Positions 8,978 to 17,940 of a DNA stretch of 64,000 nucleotides are shown piece by piece. The translations under genes and the position numbers were made by a program. The DNA is taken from contig NZ_MLJJ01000019.1 in assembly GCF_002095575.1 (NCBI RefSeq), positions 1 through 64,000 of the forward strand, written 5' to 3'. The DNA comes from Pantoea septica. GTDB taxonomy: Bacteria; Pseudomonadota; Gammaproteobacteria; Enterobacterales; Enterobacteriaceae. The notes beneath the pieces were generated by a model, which made no database searches, had not been told where the DNA came from, and saw only the letters and a program-made list of their open reading frames with translations. Numbering within the stretch: position 1 is the stretch's first letter; each line of letters begins with the position of its first letter.

Positions 8978-11900
8978 TCAGCTGCCTTTAGAAAACACCA
9001 TCAGCAACTGCTGCAATTGCGGCCCGATCTGCTCGAACATGCGCGGCGAGATAATCTCGACGTGGGCGCATGCCAGCGGCCGCACCTCCAGCTCGCCGAC
9101 ATAAGGCGCCCAGGCGCGACGCGCATCCTGACCCGGCTGCTGCGTCTCGGTGGCGAGGAACAGCGTGACGCGACCGCTGAAGCGCGCGCTGCGCGCCGTC
9201 GCCAGCAGCCGCACCGAGCTGGCGTAGTTGGCCTCGATCGCGTCGAACATCGCCTCCAGGCCTTCGCCTGCCTGCTGACGCTGCGCGGCGACAAACTGAT
9301 CGCGCTCGCGGTTAACCTCTTCCAGCACCGCCGGATCGAGCTGGTTCTCGCCGCGCTTCTCGTCCCAGTTTTGCGTCTCTGGCGGCCAGGTGTCGAGCAG
9401 GCCGAGGAACGCCACCTCTTCGCCGAGCGCTTCAAGCCGCGCGGCGATACCCTGCGCCAGCGTGCCGCCCAGCGAATAGCCGAGGAAATAGTAAGGGCCC
9501 TGCGGCTGCTGCCGCCGCAGCGTGGCGAGATGCGCGTCGCACACCTCATCCAGATGCGCCGCCTGATTCAGCGGGGCGCTGGCGTCAGGCGACTGAATGC
9601 CGACGATAGACCAGCGCGCATCGAGATAGCGCTGCAGAATGCTGAACTGCCACGCGAAGCCCGACGCCGGGTGGAAGCAGAACAGCGTCGGCCCGCTGCC
9701 CAGGCGCAGCGGCAGCACCGGCTCGAAACCGGCGTTTTGCGCTGTCTGCGCATCGCTCAGCAGGGCCGCCAGCTTCTCAACCGTCGAGGCGACCATAATC
9801 TGGCCGACGGAAACCGGCAGCTTCAGCGCGCGCCGCAGCTGCGCGGCCAGCCGCATCGCCAGCAGCGAATGGCCCCCCAGCGCAAAGAAGTCCTCCTGCG
9901 CGCCGATCGCGTCGCGCTCCAGCAGCGCGGCGAACGCCTCTGCCAGCTGCGTCTCCAGCCCCGGCAGCGGCGCGCGGCCGGCGTCGCCCGCGCGGCTTTG
10001 CGGCAGCGGCAGGGCCTTGCGATCCAGCTTGCCGTTGCTGCTGAGTGGCAGCGCCTCCAGCGCGACGATCGCCACCGGCACCATATGCGCCGGCAGCTGC
10101 TGCGCCAGCGCGGCGCGCATCGCCTCGCCATCAACCGAGCGGTCTGCCACCACATAACCCACCAGCTGGCGCGCGTCGCCCTGCTGCGCGTCGGCGTTGC
10201 CCAGCACCACCGCGTGCGTGACCGCCTGCTGCACGCCGGGCAGCGCCGCCAGCGCATGGTCGATTTCGTTCAGCTCGATACGCTGGCCGCGGATCTTCAG
10301 CTGGTCGTCGCTGCGGCCCAGATATTCCACCGCGCCGTTCGCCAGCCAGCGCGCCACGTCGCCGGTGCGATACATGCGCGTGCCGTCGCCAAAGGGGTCG
10401 GCGACGAAACGGCTGGCGGTGAGGTCGGGACGATCGAGATAGCCGTGCGCCAGCTGCACGCCGGTAAGATAGAGATCGCCCGCGACGCCTGGCGGAACCG
10501 GCTGCAGGCGCGCGTCGAGGATGCGCAGGCCGGTGTTCCAGACCGGGAAGCCGATCGGCACGCTGGCGCCCTCCACCGCCGCCAGCTCCGGACCGAAGGC
10601 GGGGTAGTAGCTGACGTCTACCGCCGCTTCGGTGGGGCCGTAAAGATTATGCAGCGGCGTCTGAGTCAGGGCTTCCCACTGACGCGACAGATCGGCCGGT
10701 AGCGCTTCGCCGCTGCAGAAGACGCGGCGCAGGCTGGCGCAGCGTCCCACTGCATCCTCGTCCTGCAGCGAGGCGACGAAGGCCGCCAGCATCGAAGGAA
10801 CAAAGTGGGTGGTGGTGACGCGATAGCGTGCGAAGAGCTGCTGCAGCGCGTCGGGATCGCGGTGCGCGTCCGGCGGCGCCATTACCAGCTGCGCGCCCGT
10901 CAGCAGCGGCCAGAAAAATTCCCAGACTGAAACGTCGAAGCTGCTGGGCGTTTTTTGCAGCACGACATCTGTGGCATCGAGCGGATAGCTCGCCTGCATC
11001 CACAGCAGACGGTTGACGATCGCCTCATGGCCGACCAGCACGCCTTTTGGCCGGCCGGTCGAGCCGGAGGTATAAATAAGATAGGCGCCGTCCTGCTGGC
11101 GCGGCGGCTGCGCATGCGCGGGCGCCGCGACGTCGGGCTGCAGCGCGTCATAGAAGAGCGGAGCAACCGGCGACAGGGCGGCGAAGCGCGCCGCCAGCAC
11201 GCGGCTGACGATCAGCGTCTTCGGCGCGGCGTCCTCCAGCATCATCTGCAGGCGGTCGTCGGGATAGCCGGTATCCAGCGGCAGGTAAGTTGCGCCGACG
11301 CTGACGATCGCCTGCAGCGCCAGCGACAGAAAGACCGTGCGCGGCAGCGCCACGGCAACGATATCGCCGCGCCGCACGCCGCTGGCGATCAGCTGCTGCC
11401 CCAGCGCCTCGACCTGCCGCCGCATCTCGCGGTAGCTGAGCCGGTGGCAATCGTCCGCCAGCGCGGGCGCGTCCGGGGTACGCAGCGCCTGCGCCTGCAG
11501 CAGGCTGTCGAGCGTGGCCGCCGGCAGCGCCGTCGCGGTCTGGTTGATGTTCTCCAGCTGCTGATGTTCCGCCTCGGTCAGCAGATCCAGCTCGCCGCAG
11601 GGGCGATCCGGCTGCGCCGCCAGCTGACGTAGCAGCAGATCGAAACGGCTGGCGTGCTGCGTCAGCGTCGTTTCCTGATAGCGTTCCGCATTAGCCAGCA
11701 GCTCTAGCGTCAGCTCGCCCTGTTCGCTGAGGTAGATCGCAATCTCCAGGTCGCGCACCGGCCCGGAGGCGAGCTGATGCGTTATGCCTTCCACTCCGTT
11801 GAAGTCGAGCTGATAGTCGAACATCTTCAGGTTGATCACCGGGCCGTAGAGCGGATCGCCGTCGCCGAGCCGTCCGGCGTCGCGCTGCACCTGCTCGGCG

Positions 11901-12907
11901 TCGAAGCGCTGATGACGACGCATCTTTTTCACTTCCGCGGCCAGCTGGCGCGCCAGCGCGCCGAGCGGCTGGGCGGGATCGTAATGCACCGCCATCGGCA
12001 GCACGTTAATCACCGGTCCGGTGGCGCAGAGCGCCGCCGAGCCGATGCGCCGCATAAAGATAAAGCCGGCGGCGAAATCGTTCTGGCCGCTCAGGCGCGC
12101 CAGCCACAGCGCCACCAGCGCAAAGGCGGCGTCGGCCGCGCTGACGGCCATCTGCTCTGCCAGCCTCTGGAAGCGCGCGCTATCCAGTGAGAAAGTGTGG
12201 CGCAGCAGCGCGGTACTGGCGCTCTGTCCGGCCAACGGCAGCGGGGAGAGAGAGGCGGGCGGCGGCAGCTGCGCGCTCTTTTCGCGCCAGAAGTCGCGAT
12301 CCCGCTGCCAGTTGGGCGACGCCTGATAGCGTTGATACTCCTCAACTACCTCGCTGAAGGGGGTAAAAGGCGTCGGTTCCGGCGTTTCGTTGCGCATCCA
12401 CGCGGTATAGAGGTTGGCGATGCGGCGCGTCAGGGCGGTAAAGCTAAAGCCATCCACCACCAGGTGATGATAGCGCTGATACCAGAACCAGCGCCGTTCT
12501 CCCAGCCGCATCAGCTGGTGATGCCACAGCGGCGCGCCGCTCAGCACGCGCAGATCGCCAGCCATATCGACGCGCATCAGATGGCGCGCGGCGGCGTCTG
12601 GATCGGCGTGCTGACGCAGGTCGACGATGTCAGGCAGGGTAAACGTCTGCGGCGACAGCCACTGCACCGCCTCCCCCTCAAGCTCGCCGAACGCCATGTT
12701 CAGCGTATCCGCCTCCTGCATGCCGGCGACGATCGCCTTGCTCAGCAGCGCGCTGTCCAGCTCGCCGCGCAGCTCGACAAAGTGCGCGACCGCATAGGCG
12801 TTAGTCTGCCGCGACAGCTGGTCGGCCATCCAGATGCCGGGCTGCGCCGCCACCAGCGGCAGGATTTTCTGGTCGGTATGGCATGGGTTCATCAGCGTCT
12901 CAGACAT
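8978..12907 (-). CDS. entF: EntF, enterobactin synthase NRPS
   Basis: EntF activates serine, joins it to dihydroxybenzoate from EntB, and trimerises and cyclises the product. The 1309-residue protein (E. coli 1293) has domains in the expected order. Condensation: HHLVVDG at about 147-153. Adenylation, about 460-960: YTSGSTGRPKG, NLYGPTEAAVD, YRTGD; the pocket residues I could place (D, V, W, H, F, S) fit a serine code. Carrier: GGHSLL with the modified Ser at 1014. Thioesterase: GYSLGG with Ser 1145 and a C-terminal His in ACAHVE. ATG at 12907 follows GGAGTGA; a GTG six bases upstream lies within that site. It overlaps ybdZ by eight bases. Confidence 0.97.
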   Translation of the reverse strand: MSETLMNPCHTDQKILPLVAAQPGIWMADQLSRQTNAYAVAHFVELRGELDSALLSKAIVAGMQEADTLNMAFGELEGEAVQWLSPQTFTLPDIVDLRQHADPDAAARHLMRVDMAGDLRVLSGAPLWHHQLMRLGERRWFWYQRYHHLVVDGFSFTALTRRIANLYTAWMRNETPEPTPFTPFSEVVEEYQRYQASPNWQRDRDFWREKSAQLPPPASLSPLPLAGQSASTALLRHTFSLDSARFQRLAEQMAVSAADAAFALVALWLARLSGQNDFAAGFIFMRRIGSAALCATGPVINVLPMAVHYDPAQPLGALARQLAAEVKKMRRHQRFDAEQVQRDAGRLGDGDPLYGPVINLKMFDYQLDFNGVEGITHQLASGPVRDLEIAIYLSEQGELTLELLANAERYQETTLTQHASRFDLLLRQLAAQPDRPCGELDLLTEAEHQQLENINQTATALPAATLDSLLQAQALRTPDAPALADDCHRLSYREMRRQVEALGQQLIASGVRRGDIVAVALPRTVFLSLALQAIVSVGATYLPLDTGYPDDRLQMMLEDAAPKTLIVSRVLAARFAALSPVAPLFYDALQPDVAAPAHAQPPRQQDGAYLIYTSGSTGRPKGVLVGHEAIVNRLLWMQASYPLDATDVVLQKTPSSFDVSVWEFFWPLLTGAQLVMAPPDAHRDPDALQQLFARYRVTTTHFVPSMLAAFVASLQDEDAVGRCASLRRVFCSGEALPADLSRQWEALTQTPLHNLYGPTEAAVDVSYYPAFGPELAAVEGASVPIGFPVWNTGLRILDARLQPVPPGVAGDLYLTGVQLAHGYLDRPDLTASRFVADPFGDGTRMYRTGDVARWLANGAVEYLGRSDDQLKIRGQRIELNEIDHALAALPGVQQAVTHAVVLGNADAQQGDARQLVGYVVADRSVDGEAMRAALAQQLPAHMVPVAIVALEALPLSSNGKLDRKALPLPQSRAGDAGRAPLPGLETQLAEAFAALLERDAIGAQEDFFALGGHSLLAMRLAAQLRRALKLPVSVGQIMVASTVEKLAALLSDAQTAQNAGFEPVLPLRLGSGPTLFCFHPASGFAWQFSILQRYLDARWSIVGIQSPDASAPLNQAAHLDEVCDAHLATLRRQQPQGPYYFLGYSLGGTLAQGIAARLEALGEEVAFLGLLDTWPPETQNWDEKRGENQLDPAVLEEVNRERDQFVAAQRQQAGEGLEAMFDAIEANYASSVRLLATARSARFSGRVTLFLATETQQPGQDARRAWAPYVGELEVRPLACAHVEIISPRMFEQIGPQLQQLLMVFSKGS

Positions 12908-13118
12908 GGTCACTCCGGTTCGCGCTCGGGTGGACCGGGCGAATATCGCGCCAGTTCGCGTTTAGCCAGCTCAGGCATTCCACCTGCGGCTGCGGGCCGA
13001 AGAGGCAGCGCCAGCCAGCGGGCAGGGCGCGAAAGGCGGGCCAGAGGCTGTACTGCTGGCGATCGTTGATCAGCACGAGACAATCCTGCTGCGGATCGTC
13101 AAAGGGATTAGGTTGCAT
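12900..13118 (-). CDS. ybdZ: YbdZ, MbtH-like NRPS partner
   Basis: YbdZ is a 72-residue MbtH-family protein that binds and assists the EntF adenylation domain. Family marks are NPFDDP at the N-terminus, QQYSLWP in the middle, LPAGW, and the conserved Trp pair in CLSWLNANWRDIRP. The length equals the E. coli protein. It lies 40 bases after fes and overlaps the start of entF by eight bases, so fes-ybdZ-entF form one leftward operon. Confidence 0.95.
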   Translation of the reverse strand: MQPNPFDDPQQDCLVLINDRQQYSLWPAFRALPAGWRCLFGPQPQVECLSWLNANWRDIRPVHPSANRSDHV

Positions 13119-13158
13119 ATCGGTCTCCTGCCCGCAACAGTCGGGCTAGCCAGGCGAT

Positions 13159-14370
13159 TTAAAGAAGATGTTGCCACATTGCTTTCAGTCCATTGAGCAG
13201 CCCGCCGCGCCAGCACAGCGCGTCGTGGCCCCCGTCGACCGGATGAAAAACGACCTGATGCCCTGCGGCTGACAGGTCCTGTTGAAGCTGCTGGTTTGCT
13301 TTGAATATCAGCTGTTCGCGGCGTCCCGCTTCCAGATAGATGCGCGACGACGCGAGACGGTATTCGCCCTGCTGCAGCTGCTGGATCAGCCTGCCGTTGG
13401 GCTGGCCGCGTTCCGGCCACCAGAACGAACCGGAGAGGCTGATGGCGCCGCCGAAATGGTGCGGCCAGTTAAGCACGGCGTAGACGGATGACAGCCCGCC
13501 GAAGCTCTGTCCGCTCACCAGCGTCTCGGCGGCGCTGGCGCGATGCGGCGCCCAGCCCTGCAGCTGCGGCAGCAGCTCTTCCTGCAGGGCCAGCCAGAAG
13601 TCGGGATTGCAGGGCAGTTCGCGGCTGCGGTGTTCGCGGTCGATGATATCGATCATGACGTAGACCGCCGGCGGTAGTTCGCCGGCGTCGGTGAGCTGCT
13701 GCAGCGGCCAGGCGATCGGCATGCTGTTGGCCCAGAACTGGCCATCCAGCAGCAGCGCCAGCGGACGTTCGGTCGGCTGCGCCTCGCCGGTGGCGTAAAT
13801 CCATACCGAACGGCGATTGCCGAGGCGCGCGCTGTGCCAGATATGGTGCTGAAGCGGCAGCGTGGGCGCGCGACCGCTGTCGACCGCCTGCCAGACGCGC
13901 TGATCGGGCGCGTCCGGCAGATGCAGCGGCGAGACATGCATGCCGCGCCCGCCCGTCCAGCCGCGCTGCGGATTGAGCGCATCCGCCTGCGCGGTGGGAA
14001 ATTTTTCGCGCCACCAGGCGCGCAGGGTCGTCATATCCGGTTCGCCCTCAAAGTCGGCGGGATCGCCGTCGGGCATCAGGCAGTAGCTGCCGCGCCAGCT
14101 GGCGGGCAGCTGCGTGCGCCAGAACCAGACGTCGGTGCCAGGGATGCGGCTGAGCGAGCGGGGCGCGGCGCGCTGATGATGATCGGTGACGCCGGTGATA
14201 TTGATCCAGACGCGACGGGTAGAGGAGGTGGCTTCGCTTCCCTGCGGATCGCGCCAGAAAAAGGTGACGCCGCATTCGCCGCGCTCGGCGGGTTCGATTA
14301 AGGGGAGACCCTGCTGCTGTAATGTTCGCCACCAGGATTCACTGCCGGTTTCGTTGGTTAACCACGTCAT
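13159..14370 (-). CDS. fes: Fes, enterobactin esterase
   Basis: Fes hydrolyses ferric enterobactin in the cytoplasm to release iron. The 403-residue protein has GSESWW near the start and FFWRDPQGSE, the N-terminal domain ITGVTDHHQ, then the esterase domain with GQSFGG (nucleophile Ser) and the catalytic His in DGGHDALCWRGG. ATG at 14370 (MTWLTNETG) matches the family start (about 400 residues). The frame stays open to 14538, but that would run through the regulatory gap, including the Fur box. It is the first gene of fes-ybdZ-entF and divergent from fepA. The ribosome site is weak. Confidence 0.95.
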   Translation of the reverse strand: MTWLTNETGSESWWRTLQQQGLPLIEPAERGECGVTFFWRDPQGSEATSSTRRVWINITGVTDHHQRAAPRSLSRIPGTDVWFWRTQLPASWRGSYCLMPDGDPADFEGEPDMTTLRAWWREKFPTAQADALNPQRGWTGGRGMHVSPLHLPDAPDQRVWQAVDSGRAPTLPLQHHIWHSARLGNRRSVWIYATGEAQPTERPLALLLDGQFWANSMPIAWPLQQLTDAGELPPAVYVMIDIIDREHRSRELPCNPDFWLALQEELLPQLQGWAPHRASAAETLVSGQSFGGLSSVYAVLNWPHHFGGAISLSGSFWWPERGQPNGRLIQQLQQGEYRLASSRIYLEAGRREQLIFKANQQLQQDLSAAGHQVVFHPVDGGHDALCWRGGLLNGLKAMWQHLL

Positions 14371-14430
14371 AGAGAGCTTATTTACTGGGCCAGGCGCACC
14401 TGTAGGTACGCGGATGTTATGAAGAATACT

Positions 14431-14449
14431 ATTGATAATTATTTGCATT
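14431..14449. promoter_or_regulatory. Fur box between fes and fepA
   Basis: TGATAAT-T-ATTTGCA at 14433-14447 fits the 7-1-7 Fur pattern TGATAATnATTATCA with two mismatches. It lies in the 276-base divergent gap between fes and fepA, as in E. coli, where Fur represses both. Confidence 0.75.
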
Positions 14450-14646
14450 TGCAATAGGGTGTTTCCCGCTCCGATATCAAGGAGCGCGCGCGTTCCGCCA
14501 GCCTCATCAGCCTGTATTGTCAGACGGATGTTCCGCAAAGGAGAGCCTGGGCGCGGCTGGAATGCTTGCTCGCAAGGAAAGACTCTTTTACCGGCGCGCC
14601 CGCAGGAGACGGTGAGGTTTCCGCAGGCAATCCAGGAATATAAAAA

Positions 14647-16881
14647 ATGCCTACATTATCCCGTTTGTCATTAGCCATTCTCATTGAACTCGGCCTGGCC
14701 GCGACCAGCGCGCAGGCTGCCGACACCAGCACCGCTTCAACTGCCGACGTCGGCGATACCCTGGTGGTCAGCGCGGCGCAGCAGAACCTGCAGGCGCCGG
14801 GCGTCTCCACCATCAGCGCCGACGAGATTAAAAAGCGTCCGCCTGCGCGCGACGTATCGGAGATTATCCGCACCATGCCGGGCGTCAATCTGACCGGCAA
14901 CTCCACCAGCGGCCAGCGCGGCAACAATCGCCAGATCGATATTCGCGGCATGGGGCCGGAGAATACCCTGATCCTGGTGGACGGCATGCCGGTCTCCAGC
15001 CGCAACTCGGTGCGTCTCGGCTGGCGCGGCGAACGCGATACGCGCGGCGACACCAACTGGGTGCCGCCGGAGATGATCGAACGTATCGAGGTGATCCGCG
15101 GCCCGGCAGCGGTGCGCTACGGCAACGGCGCGGCGGGCGGGGTGGTGAATATCATTACCAAAAAGTATGACGACAAGCAGTGGCACGGATCCTGGAACGC
15201 CTATTACAACGTGCCGGAGCATAAAGACGAGGGCGCGACGCGCCGCACCAACTTCAGCCTGGAGGGGCCGCTGGGCGACGACGTCAGCTTCCGACTCTAC
15301 GGCAATCTGGCGAAAACCCAGGCGGATGCGTACGACATCAACGAAGGGCATGCGGCGGACCGCACCGGCACCTACGCCGGAAGCTATCCGGGCGGGCGCG
15401 AAGGGGTGGTCAATAAAGATATCAACGCGCTGCTGCGCTGGGCGTTCGCGCCGATGCAGGCGCTGGAGTTTCAGGCGGGCTACAGCCGTCAGGGCAACCT
15501 CTATGCTGGCGACACCCAGAACACCAACACCAGCGCGCTGGTGAAAAGCCTGTACGGCAAAGAGACCAACCGCCTCTACCGTCAGAACTTTGCGGTGAAG
15601 TGGACCGGCGCCTGGGATAACGGCATCAGCACCAACAGCTACGCGCGCTATGAAAATACCCGCAACTCGCGCATCAACGAAGGGCTGGCGGGCGGCACCG
15701 AAGGCATCTTCTCCAACAGCGGCTTCAACACCATCGAGCTGGACGACGTGCTGCTGCACAGCGAAGTCAGCGTGCCGTTCGAGATGCTGGTGAATCAGAC
15801 CGCCACCCTCGGCGTCGAGTGGAACCAGCAGCGAATGAAAGATCCTTCTTCGACCACGCAGGCCGCCTCTAACGGCGCGGTGCCGGGCATCGCCAGCAGC
15901 GGACGCAGCCCCTATTCGCAGGCGGAAATTTTTTCGCTGTTCGCCGAAGACAATATGGAGCTGACCGACAGCACCATGCTGACGCCGAGCCTGCGCTTCG
16001 ATCACCACTCTATCGTCGGCGATAACTGGAGCCCGTCGCTTAACCTTTCCCAGGGCTTAGGGGATGACTTCACCCTGAAGATGGGCATCGGCCGCGCCTA
16101 TAAAGCGCCGAGCCTTTATCAGACCAACCCGAACTACCTGCTCTACAGCAACGGCCAGGGCTGCGCGGCCAGCACCGGCGCCTGCTATCTGCAGGGCAAC
16201 AGAGACCTGAAAGCGGAAAACAGCATCAATAAAGAGATTGGCCTGGAGTGGAAGCATGAAGGCTATCAGGCGGGTCTGACCTGGTTCCGCAACGACTATC
16301 GCAACAAGATCGAAGCGGGCTATGGGCCGTCAGGCAAAGCCTCGAACGGCACCACCGACATTTATAAGTGGGAGAACGTGCCGAAAGCGGTGGTGGAAGG
16401 GCTGGAGGGCTCGGTGAATATTCCCGTGACCGACAGCATCGCGTGGAATAACAACTTCACTTATATGTTGCAGAGCAAGAATAAAGAGACCGGCGATCGC
16501 CTGTCGATTATTCCCGACTATACGCTCAACTCCACGCTGAGCTGGCAGGCGACGCAGGATTTGTCTCTGCAAACCACCCTGACCTGGTACGGCAAGCAGG
16601 TGCCGAAGAAGTATGACTACAAAGGCAATGCCGTTACCGGCAGCGCGACCGATGAGGTGAGTCCTTACTCAGTGGTCGGTCTGAGCGGCACTTATGACGT
16701 TAATAAATACGCCAGCGTGACGCTCGGCATCGACAACCTGTTCGATAAACGCCACTACCGCCAGGGCAACGCCCAGACCACCGGCAACGCCAACACCAAC
16801 TCTTATCTGTATGGCGCGGGCGCGAATACCTACAATGAGTCCGGGCGCACCTGGTACGTCAGCCTGAATACGCGATTCTAA
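14647..16881 (+). CDS. fepA: FepA, outer-membrane ferric-enterobactin receptor
   Basis: FepA is the TonB-dependent gated barrel that takes up ferric enterobactin. The 744-residue protein (E. coli 746) has a signal peptide ending SAQA near residue 24, a TonB box DTLVV at about 37-41, and plug-domain signatures SEIIRTMPGVNL, QIDIRGMGPENTLIL and RYGNGAAGGVVNI. The barrel continues to a C-terminal strand ending in Phe (SLNTRF), the BAM recognition signal. AGGAA lies eight bases before the ATG. The stop codon is followed directly by the pmrB stop on the other strand, with no intergenic base. Confidence 0.97.
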   Translation: MPTLSRLSLAILIELGLAATSAQAADTSTASTADVGDTLVVSAAQQNLQAPGVSTISADEIKKRPPARDVSEIIRTMPGVNLTGNSTSGQRGNNRQIDIRGMGPENTLILVDGMPVSSRNSVRLGWRGERDTRGDTNWVPPEMIERIEVIRGPAAVRYGNGAAGGVVNIITKKYDDKQWHGSWNAYYNVPEHKDEGATRRTNFSLEGPLGDDVSFRLYGNLAKTQADAYDINEGHAADRTGTYAGSYPGGREGVVNKDINALLRWAFAPMQALEFQAGYSRQGNLYAGDTQNTNTSALVKSLYGKETNRLYRQNFAVKWTGAWDNGISTNSYARYENTRNSRINEGLAGGTEGIFSNSGFNTIELDDVLLHSEVSVPFEMLVNQTATLGVEWNQQRMKDPSSTTQAASNGAVPGIASSGRSPYSQAEIFSLFAEDNMELTDSTMLTPSLRFDHHSIVGDNWSPSLNLSQGLGDDFTLKMGIGRAYKAPSLYQTNPNYLLYSNGQGCAASTGACYLQGNRDLKAENSINKEIGLEWKHEGYQAGLTWFRNDYRNKIEAGYGPSGKASNGTTDIYKWENVPKAVVEGLEGSVNIPVTDSIAWNNNFTYMLQSKNKETGDRLSIIPDYTLNSTLSWQATQDLSLQTTLTWYGKQVPKKYDYKGNAVTGSATDEVSPYSVVGLSGTYDVNKYASVTLGIDNLFDKRHYRQGNAQTTGNANTNSYLYGAGANTYNESGRTWYVSLNTRF

Positions 16882-17940
16882 TCAGTTAAGCCGTAACGGC
16901 AGCACGCAGCGGGCAATCAGCCCGCTGCGATCGCTGCGATTAATCAGCTTTAGCTCGCCGTAGTGCATCTGCAAAATGCGCAGCACGATATTCAGCCCGA
17001 GGCCGCTGCCGCCGTAGCGCTGATCGCGACGGCGAAACGCTTTAGTCAGCTCTTCCGCCGCGTCGGGATCGATGCCCGGCCCCTCATCAATCACGCTGAG
17101 GACGATCTGGCTGTCGCTCTCTTCGAGCGTAATTTCAATCTGGCCCCCCGTCGGGCTATAGCGCGAAGCGTTCTCCAGCAGATTGCGCAGCAGCAGACGC
17201 AGCAGCACCGGTTCGCCCTGGCCTGGCGCCACCGCTTTGTCTGGCCAGATAAGCTGCTGCTGGCGCTGTTCAACCAGTTCGCGCATCTCCGGCTGCAGCG
17301 GCTGCAAAATGTCCGCCTGCCAGTGAATAGCCTGCGCATGCCCGCTGGCCAGCGCCTGGCTGGCGCGCGCCAGCATCAGCAGCTGCTCGACGGTATGCAT
17401 CAGCTGATCGATACGCGCCACCAGCATTTCGCTGTGCGGCACGCCCTGCTGCTGCAACAGCTCAAGATGCAGGCGCAGCCCGGCGAGCGGGGTGCGCAGC
17501 TCATGCGCGGCGTCCGCCGTGAAAAGCCGCTCCTGCTGCAGCGTGTGATCGAGGCGCGCCAGCAGCTGGTTAATCGCGCCGGTTACCGCCACCACCTCTT
17601 CCATATCGGACTGAATGGCGAGCGGCGTAAGGTTGTCGGCGGAGCGCTGCGCCAGGCTGGTCTGCAGCGCGCGCAGCGGACGCACGATCCAGCTAATCGC
17701 CCAGAACGAAAGCACCAGCGTCAGGCCGACCATGACGACAGAGGGCAGCAGCAGCGAGGCGATCGCTTCGCGGATCTCATTTTCGACGCGATCGTTGCGC
17801 GCCTTAGCGGAAAGGGTTTCGTTGACGAGAAAGCTGATCTGCTCGCGGCTCTCGTGCCACAGCCAGAAGGCGCTCATGATCTGACAGGTAAGCAGAATCA
17901 GCGCCAGCATAATCAGCAAGCGCTGACGCATGCTGTTCAT
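16882..17940 (-). CDS. pmrB: PmrB/BasS-type sensor histidine kinase
   Basis: This inner-membrane kinase of 352 residues is assigned to PmrB/BasS from its N-terminal segment FWLWHESREQI, the HAMP-like stretch RSADNLTPLAI, the phospho-acceptor region FTADAAHELRTPLAG (His 146) and the ATPase motifs NLLENASRYSP, DEGPGID and GGSGLGLNIV. The periplasmic loop contains E55-I-R-E58, an ExxE motif like that used by Salmonella PmrB to sense Fe3+. The family activates lipid A modification genes. The start overlaps the pmrA stop as ATGA. It lies directly against fepA, stop to stop. Confidence 0.9.
   Translation of the reverse strand: MNSMRQRLLIMLALILLTCQIMSAFWLWHESREQISFLVNETLSAKARNDRVENEIREAIASLLLPSVVMVGLTLVLSFWAISWIVRPLRALQTSLAQRSADNLTPLAIQSDMEEVVAVTGAINQLLARLDHTLQQERLFTADAAHELRTPLAGLRLHLELLQQQGVPHSEMLVARIDQLMHTVEQLLMLARASQALASGHAQAIHWQADILQPLQPEMRELVEQRQQQLIWPDKAVAPGQGEPVLLRLLLRNLLENASRYSPTGGQIEITLEESDSQIVLSVIDEGPGIDPDAAEELTKAFRRRDQRYGGSGLGLNIVLRILQMHYGELKLINRSDRSGLIARCVLPLRLN

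Noticed and set aside
9017-10702. 561-codon open frame on the plus strand
   Set aside because: Antisense to entF; composition is that of a GC-rich complement frame.
14371-14538. N-terminal extension of Fes by 56 residues
   Set aside because: It would cover the fes/fepA control gap, including the Fur box, and has no counterpart in the family.
14737-16008. 423-codon open frame on the minus strand
   Set aside because: Antisense to fepA, which has full receptor motifs; no support for a second gene.
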